Part shown: piece after piece, positions 59,363 to 64,000 of the stretch
Numbering within the stretch: position 1 is the first letter of the stretch
Layout of the letters: every line of letters begins with the position of its first letter
NCBI GenBank assembly: GCA_964469165.1
Contig: CAYXXZ010000005.1
Coordinates: 1-64,000 of the forward strand
DNA from: CAYXXZ01 sp964469165
GTDB lineage: Bacteria; Pseudomonadota; Gammaproteobacteria; Pseudomonadales; Porticoccaceae
Direction of reading: 5' to 3'
Length of the DNA: 64,000 bases
Translations under genes and position numbers: made by a program
Notes under the pieces: model-generated
What the model was told of the DNA's origin: nothing
Database searches by the model: none
What the model saw: only the letters and a program-made list of their open reading frames with translations

Positions 59363-61879
59363 TCAGAAGCTATATTCTACCGCGACGCCACCGGTCCTCG
59401 GAGCTGCGGCAGTCACAAAGTCGCCAAATGATCCACTGCTTGTTTGGTAAGAATACTTATCATCCGTCAGATTTTTACCGAAAAAACTTAGTTTAAGCCT
59501 TTCATCCAAGGTAGACCAAGACAACTCAGCATTGAGTAAACTGTAGGAATCCTGTTTCAGCCGGTTCTCCGGCTCCCAGAAAAAGCCATCGTTGTAGTAA
59601 TAGTTGACGGCCATAGCTATCCTTCCCGTTTCGATGGGTATAGTATAGCTACCACCAAGATTCACCGTGTAGTCCGGGGCTCGAATGAGATCGTTACCCC
59701 GCCCATCACGCACTCCCACTATATTTCCCCCAGCAGGGTTTGCCGTCGCGACAGGCATACCTGGGAATTTGGTGTATTCTGTATCCAGTACCGACAGCCC
59801 AAAACGCAATTCCAAGTTATCCGCCACCAATGCAATGACATCTAATTCAGCACCCAAAATCTCTGCTTCCGCAGCATTCAAGAGCCGTACAGTACCCTGG
59901 AATATCTGAGTCAACTGCATATCCGTGTAATCATAGTAAAAGGCAGATGCGTTGAAATGCACTCTGTTATCCAACAAAGTGGCTTTAATACCGATTTCAA
60001 ATGCGTCGAGAATCTCGGGATCAACAGGACCTACAGCCCCATCCAGGGCACCTGATGTGTTATATACCCCACTCTTAAAGCCGCGACTGTAACTACCAAA
60101 GACCATTATCTCCTCTGAAATCCGATGATCGATAGATAACCGCCAGGTCGGTTCTACCCATGACTCATCACCAGTAATTTGCGGTAGCGGCACATTCATG
60201 GAGCCAAAATCCAAGTGCCTATCAATAACCAATTCTCGCTCATCCCGGGTGAAACGAATACCCGCAGTAATATTTGTCTTTTGTGTAATAGCGTAATTCC
60301 CTTGAGCAAAGGCGGCATATGACTGAGAATCCTGGACTGGATATGCCAAAAAAGCTTCCGCACCTGTAGATCCAGATATCCCCAACCCACTTAATTTAAA
60401 CGGATTATACTTGGAGGTCTCGTTCATGTAGTATAGGCCAATTACCCACTGCAACTTACTTTCATAAGTTGAAAGCAATTGAAGCTCTTGGGAAAAAAAC
60501 TCGGACTCAACTTTCAGATCAGCCCTTATCAAATTAAGTGGTGTGGAATCTTGGTCAAGCAGCCCAAAAGTATTACTAGACCTATACCCAGAAATACTGA
60601 CAAAATCCACCATATCGAAATTGTGAGTAAGCTTTAGTGACGCACCCCACGATCTAGCCCTGGTAAAGGCATCAATATCCGCTTCAACATTATAAAATTC
60701 ACCAGTGTAAGTTGTTACACCATCTGCGCCGATTGAACCGGGAGCAAGCTGACGTGCAATAACTGTATTTTCTTTTCTTTCCGCATAATCTAGGGATAAA
60801 CGCCCCTGGGTATTTTCGCTGAAATCGATTAGCCAGCTATTGCGTACCGCTCTGGAATGTATGTCAGCCTTATTGCTGTCATTACCAGTAATTAGGTTTT
60901 TTCCAAATCCTTCACCCTGATTTACATAGGAAAGTGCGATATCTGCAGCGATATTATCAGTCAGCCCGTTCGTGGCATAAAAATTTGTTGTCAGTGTCTC
61001 ATAGCTGCCATAGGACGCTCTCAGGTTAGCGGAAAAATCATGTTGTGGATCTTTGGTAATAATGTGCATCAATCCACCGGTGGCATTGCGCCCGAACAAA
61101 GTCCCTTGCGGACCCTTCAAGACTTCAATACGCTCAATACTATTAAAATTTTGAACGGCAGCAAACATACTGGAAGTATAGACCCCATCCACATAAGTAG
61201 AGATGCTACTCTCGTCTCCAGCCGCTCCATTCTGGGTACCAACACCACGCAAGAAAGGTTGTGACGCACCGATTTGGCGCGTCATCTGCATACCTGGAAT
61301 AACCATCGACAGATCATCTGTTTTTGATATCACGGAATCCTGCAATATTGAACCGCCAAGTGCACTGATCGTAATAGGTACATCCTGAAGGTTTTCAGCG
61401 CGCTTCTGCGCGGTAACAATAATTTCCTCAATTCCCCTTGTGCCAGCGGTATTGGCTTGCGCCATTGCCATCTCTGAAATACCAAATATCGACATCAATA
61501 GTGTAGCCATTTTTCCAGCTGCTATTTTCTTATCGTTCATTATCTCCACCTCATCTTGAGCGAATTTTTCTCGTACTATTGTTATAACTCCATGCTGTGT
61601 AAGGCTGCTAGACAAGTCTGTTTTATCGAATAGCCGATTTAGTGCCTGCCCTAGGGTATACCCTCCTATCAAAGGAGGAGTTTCGATTTTGTCAACATCT
61701 GCAGATTGAAATATAACCGCGTGCCCAGTCTGTCGAGACAGTGTCTTAGCCGACATAGCTGCTGTTCCTCTGGGAATATTCAGAAGATAAACTTTGTCAG
61801 CTTCGTTATCTGCCATCGAGAATGGTGTAAAAAAGGCACAGGACAGAAAAAAATACATCCCGCACTTAGTTGCGACCAT
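59363..61879 (-). CDS. TonB-dependent receptor with N-terminal STN signalling domain
   Basis: A FecA-type transducer of about 838 residues from ATG 61879; a TTG at 61954 is possible. A signal (MYFFLSCAFFTPFSMA) precedes an STN domain (VYLLNIPRGTAAMSAKTLSRQTGHAVIFQSADVD) that normally contacts FecR. A second signal-like segment (MATLLMSIFGISEMAMAQA) then precedes the TonB-box/plug (EEIIVTAQKRAENLQDVPITISA, LKGPQGTLFGRNATGG) and the barrel ending GGVAVEYSF. An internal ATG at 61540 has GAGG and GGAG upstream, so an STN-less form starting there is possible. The gene lies downstream of fecI-fecR and is terminated by a strong hairpin. Confidence 0.9.
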   Translation of the reverse strand: MVATKCGMYFFLSCAFFTPFSMADNEADKVYLLNIPRGTAAMSAKTLSRQTGHAVIFQSADVDKIETPPLIGGYTLGQALNRLFDKTDLSSSLTQHGVITIVREKFAQDEVEIMNDKKIAAGKMATLLMSIFGISEMAMAQANTAGTRGIEEIIVTAQKRAENLQDVPITISALGGSILQDSVISKTDDLSMVIPGMQMTRQIGASQPFLRGVGTQNGAAGDESSISTYVDGVYTSSMFAAVQNFNSIERIEVLKGPQGTLFGRNATGGLMHIITKDPQHDFSANLRASYGSYETLTTNFYATNGLTDNIAADIALSYVNQGEGFGKNLITGNDSNKADIHSRAVRNSWLIDFSENTQGRLSLDYAERKENTVIARQLAPGSIGADGVTTYTGEFYNVEADIDAFTRARSWGASLKLTHNFDMVDFVSISGYRSSNTFGLLDQDSTPLNLIRADLKVESEFFSQELQLLSTYESKLQWVIGLYYMNETSKYNPFKLSGLGISGSTGAEAFLAYPVQDSQSYAAFAQGNYAITQKTNITAGIRFTRDERELVIDRHLDFGSMNVPLPQITGDESWVEPTWRLSIDHRISEEIMVFGSYSRGFKSGVYNTSGALDGAVGPVDPEILDAFEIGIKATLLDNRVHFNASAFYYDYTDMQLTQIFQGTVRLLNAAEAEILGAELDVIALVADNLELRFGLSVLDTEYTKFPGMPVATANPAGGNIVGVRDGRGNDLIRAPDYTVNLGGSYTIPIETGRIAMAVNYYYNDGFFWEPENRLKQDSYSLLNAELSWSTLDERLKLSFFGKNLTDDKYSYQTSSGSFGDFVTAAAPRTGGVAVEYSF

Positions 61880-62192
61880 CCTTGCAATCCGCAGCAATGA
61901 AGAGAACTCGTTGCCCCCCCCTAACAGCCTTAACTTATTAGTACCTCTGGCCAAAAAAACCTCTATATAAAAATTATAAATTTGTATTTATAGTCGCCAC
62001 TCAAAAAATCGATAGAATCATTTGTCGTCTGCTGAAGTAGTTATTTTTCAATTATCTTGCATCAATGATACGAAGTATTTTTTCAATACAACTATTAAAA
62101 TAGATACACGACTAATTGGCCAATGTCATTAAAATAAGAATGGGGCAACCACATAATTCAGATGCGCAAGCCCTCAACGAGGGGTTTCAGCA
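61880..62192. other. AT-rich intergenic region fecR / STN receptor
   Basis: About 310 bases, strongly AT-rich between 61960 and 62150, and the probable site of the FecI-type-sigma-dependent receptor promoter on the minus strand. I cannot point to a certain -35/-10 pair. No ORF of interest is present. Confidence 0.45.
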
Positions 62193-63275
62193 TCAGGGAT
62201 TATACTTAGACGCCAAGCTCAATCGTACTATGTCACCATCCAGATACTGCACATCAATACCATAGGCATGCTGAAGTGCATCAAATAGAGATTGCGGGTC
62301 TTCTTTTCTGAAAATGCCTCCAAACTTTATCCCTCGCAGTTCAGAGTCAATAAACTCCACGTTCAAACTGGAGTATCGGCCTAACTCATTGACGACCTCT
62401 TCCAGTGGTGTATCAGCAAAATCCAGAAGCCCTTCTTGCCAGGCCAGCTCTCTCTGTAATTCTCGGGAAGACACAGTCACAACCTCTTTGTTCTGTCTGG
62501 ATACGTTGGCACGCTCTCCCGCAGCTAACGGTAGCGGCAAGGTATTCAAGATTTTTTCTGGTTCCTCTTTAGGCGTATTCACCGCTTTGTCGATCGTAGG
62601 TGGCTGTTGCAGAGATGAGGCTTCAGCTAGCTCCACCTTCCCCTCCACAACAGACACCGAGAAACTTTCTCCGCTAAACCGCACCAAAAAAGCAGTACCA
62701 ATTGCGCGGACGTAATTTTTGTCCACATAGACAATAAACGGCTTATCCGGATCGTGCGCCACATCGAAGTAGGCCTCACCCGACAGCAGGCGCACCTTTC
62801 TCACCTGATTGCTGTAGTGCACTTCAAGCTGGCTGTTGGTATTCAGCTTGACCAGGGTGCCATCCGCCAGCTCGGCCTCCTGATAACCGCCGATAGGGGT
62901 GGAAAGCACCACCGGCTGTTCCAGCGGCTCGATGTTCCGGATCGTCACCACCAGCACCAGCGCCGACACTGCGACTGCGAGCAGTGCAAGCCCCCAGCCC
63001 TTGGGGGCCCAACCATGCAGTCCACTGGCGGCAGCAGCCGGCGCGTCGTTACGCCTGCTGTCACCCGGCAGAGTCAGCTCCGTCAGCACGTTGAGATCCA
63101 TGGACAGCCTGGCCATCTGTTTGATCACGGCGGCATGCTTATGACTGCGTCCGATCCACTCGCGCAGCGCTTCCCTGTCGGCGGATGTCAGGCGACCAGA
63201 TTCTATCTGTGCGATCCAGGCACAGGCTTCTGCAGTGATATCCGTACTTTTGTTGTCGCTGATACGTTTCTTCAT
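62193..63275 (-). CDS. FecR-family anti-sigma factor
   Basis: A 360-residue inner-membrane regulator. The N-terminal cytoplasmic region (ITAEACAWIAQIESGRLTSADREALREWIGRSHKHAAVIKQM) binds the sigma factor. One membrane segment (WGLALLAVAVSALVLVVTI) follows, then the periplasmic FecR domain (VVLSTPIGGYQEAELADGTLVKLNTNSQLEVHYSNQVRKVRLLSGEAYFDVAHD) and a C-terminal STN-like domain (SLNVEFIDSELRGIKFGGIF). The first part is GC-rich and the C-terminal third AT-rich, as in the receptor, so the gene may be a recombination mosaic. It starts 30 bases after fecI. Confidence 0.92.
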   Translation of the reverse strand: MKKRISDNKSTDITAEACAWIAQIESGRLTSADREALREWIGRSHKHAAVIKQMARLSMDLNVLTELTLPGDSRRNDAPAAAASGLHGWAPKGWGLALLAVAVSALVLVVTIRNIEPLEQPVVLSTPIGGYQEAELADGTLVKLNTNSQLEVHYSNQVRKVRLLSGEAYFDVAHDPDKPFIVYVDKNYVRAIGTAFLVRFSGESFSVSVVEGKVELAEASSLQQPPTIDKAVNTPKEEPEKILNTLPLPLAAGERANVSRQNKEVVTVSSRELQRELAWQEGLLDFADTPLEEVVNELGRYSSLNVEFIDSELRGIKFGGIFRKEDPQSLFDALQHAYGIDVQYLDGDIVRLSLASKYNP

Positions 63276-63305
63276 TGGTCGATCGTTACTGTATTGAACG
63301 CTCCT

Positions 63306-63866
63306 TCAGAGGTTCGTCACTTTCATCTCGTCGTCCACACCGGGACGGCCCGCTGTTCTTTCCATATGTTCCGCACACCGTTTCAGGCCCGCAGCCACAT
63401 GTTTTTCCACCGTGCTAATGGAAATACCTAGCTCCTTGGATATTTCTTGGTGGGAGTGTCCATACACCTTCTTTAATACAAACACTTTCTGACATTGTCG
63501 AGGCAGAGCACGCACGGCCTCTGCAAACCTGGCCATCTGTCTCTGGCTGTCGACACATTCTTCCAATGATGGTCCTGTATCCACATACTCCTGCGGCGTC
63601 AGATCTTCAATAAGATCAACAAGGCGCTTCGATTCTCGATCCAGCTTCTTGCGTACAATGTTCTTCGAAATTCCGAATAAAAAGGCCCGCGGCGCGGTGA
63701 TTTCCTTCGTTCGTTCAGCTTCCAGGGCGCGAAGGATCGTCTCCTGGCAAATATCTTCGATGTCGTGAGCATTACTCGAGAAACGCCTCAAAAAGCGCTT
63801 CAACACTGTTTGACTCTCGACAAACACGCTCATAACATCCTGATTCTTATCAATTATCTTCTTCAT
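63306..63866 (-). CDS. FecI-type ECF sigma factor
   Basis: A protein of 186 residues from ATG 63866, which has AGGTGAG just upstream; an in-frame start at 63947 is less likely. Region 2 is VLKRFLRRFSSNAHDIEDICQETILRALEAE and region 4 is LPRQCQKVFVLKKVYGHSHQEISKELGISISTVEKHVAAGLKRC. It forms a cell-surface-signalling triad with FecR and the STN receptor: substrate binding at the receptor relieves FecR and frees the sigma factor for the receptor operon. The remaining upstream stretch (63867-64000) shows no recognisable gene. Confidence 0.92.
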   Translation of the reverse strand: MKKIIDKNQDVMSVFVESQTVLKRFLRRFSSNAHDIEDICQETILRALEAERTKEITAPRAFLFGISKNIVRKKLDRESKRLVDLIEDLTPQEYVDTGPSLEECVDSQRQMARFAEAVRALPRQCQKVFVLKKVYGHSHQEISKELGISISTVEKHVAAGLKRCAEHMERTAGRPGVDDEMKVTNL

Positions 63867-64000
63867 CTCACCTACTGCTATACGATGCGGCACGTTGTCG
63901 CGCCATCCTCCAACGGCAGGAATCCACCTGCAGACAATCGGTAACAAACAATACCCCTTATATGGATATGTACCTTTACTACGGATAATCCGCTATTCGG

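Noticed and set aside
59363..61954. Siderophore receptor assignment (FecA)
   Set aside because: The STN domain and FecIR context allow it, but no iron gene or recognised Fur box is present and the neighbours are acyl-CoA genes, so substrate is left open.

Overview
The window looks like a chromosomal segment of a GC-rich, probably marine gammaproteobacterium, perhaps of the Halieaceae/Spongiibacteraceae type. This placement is inferred from gene content (aroC-prmB-folE neighbourhood, sixA, DUF4389, Slp lipoproteins, many acyl-CoA genes, TonB receptors); I could run no comparison. I recognised no rRNA, tRNA, CRISPR array, complete insertion sequence or phage gene.

Layout. (1) 1-4.7 kb: housekeeping genes aroC, prmB, folE, an alpha/beta hydrolase, sixA and a DUF4389 membrane protein; aroC is bracketed by two heptamer-repeat palindromes. 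(2) 4.9-10.8 kb: a compact, partly AT-rich bacteriocin island: HlyD-type adaptor, a 65-residue LuxR-type HTH protein, two small membrane proteins (immunity candidates), a precursor peptide with a colicin-V-like leader ending Gly-Ser, a JmjC/cupin-type oxygenase, and a C39-peptidase ABC transporter. I read this as a class II microcin-like system with a possible peptide-hydroxylating enzyme, and it is the most notable system in the window. (3) 10.8-19 kb: gpsA, htpG (with a convincing sigma-32 promoter), an uncharacterised RDHS-motif protein, an alanine/sodium symporter, two Slp lipoproteins, CsbD and a small membrane protein.

(4) 19-44.4 kb: a large acyl-CoA and oxidation region: MaoC hydratase, three acyl-CoA dehydrogenases, four crotonases, two CaiB/BaiF CoA-transferases (one a tandem fusion), alcohol and aldehyde dehydrogenases, P450, FAD monooxygenase, epoxide hydrolase, quinone reductase, and BASS and AEC transporters. 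Together they suggest uptake, oxygenation, CoA activation and beta-oxidation-like breakdown of a hydrophobic, branched or cyclic carboxylate; the substrate cannot be read from sequence. (5) 44.4-55.6 kb: a TetR regulator with a perfect 14-bp palindrome upstream, then a co-directional run: TonB receptor, RDHS-motif protein, APH-like kinase, helical protein, UGSC-family pair, SDR, sulfotransferase, DUF1254/DUF1214-like protein. (6) 55.7-64 kb: an AT-rich block (crotonase, double-hotdog MaoC protein, quinone oxidoreductase, STN-bearing TonB receptor) followed by fecR and fecI, i.e. a cell-surface-signalling receptor system.

Repeats are abundant between genes: heptamer palindromes, an 86-bp element with perfect 30-bp inverted arms (two copies, one truncating a SnoaL-like gene), a family of imperfect AGCTnTAAGCC palindromes, and a 176-bp tandem duplication carrying REP-like hairpins. 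Gene remnants (P450 I-helix, carboxyltransferase C-terminus, SnoaL N-terminus) show that the catabolic region has been remodelled.
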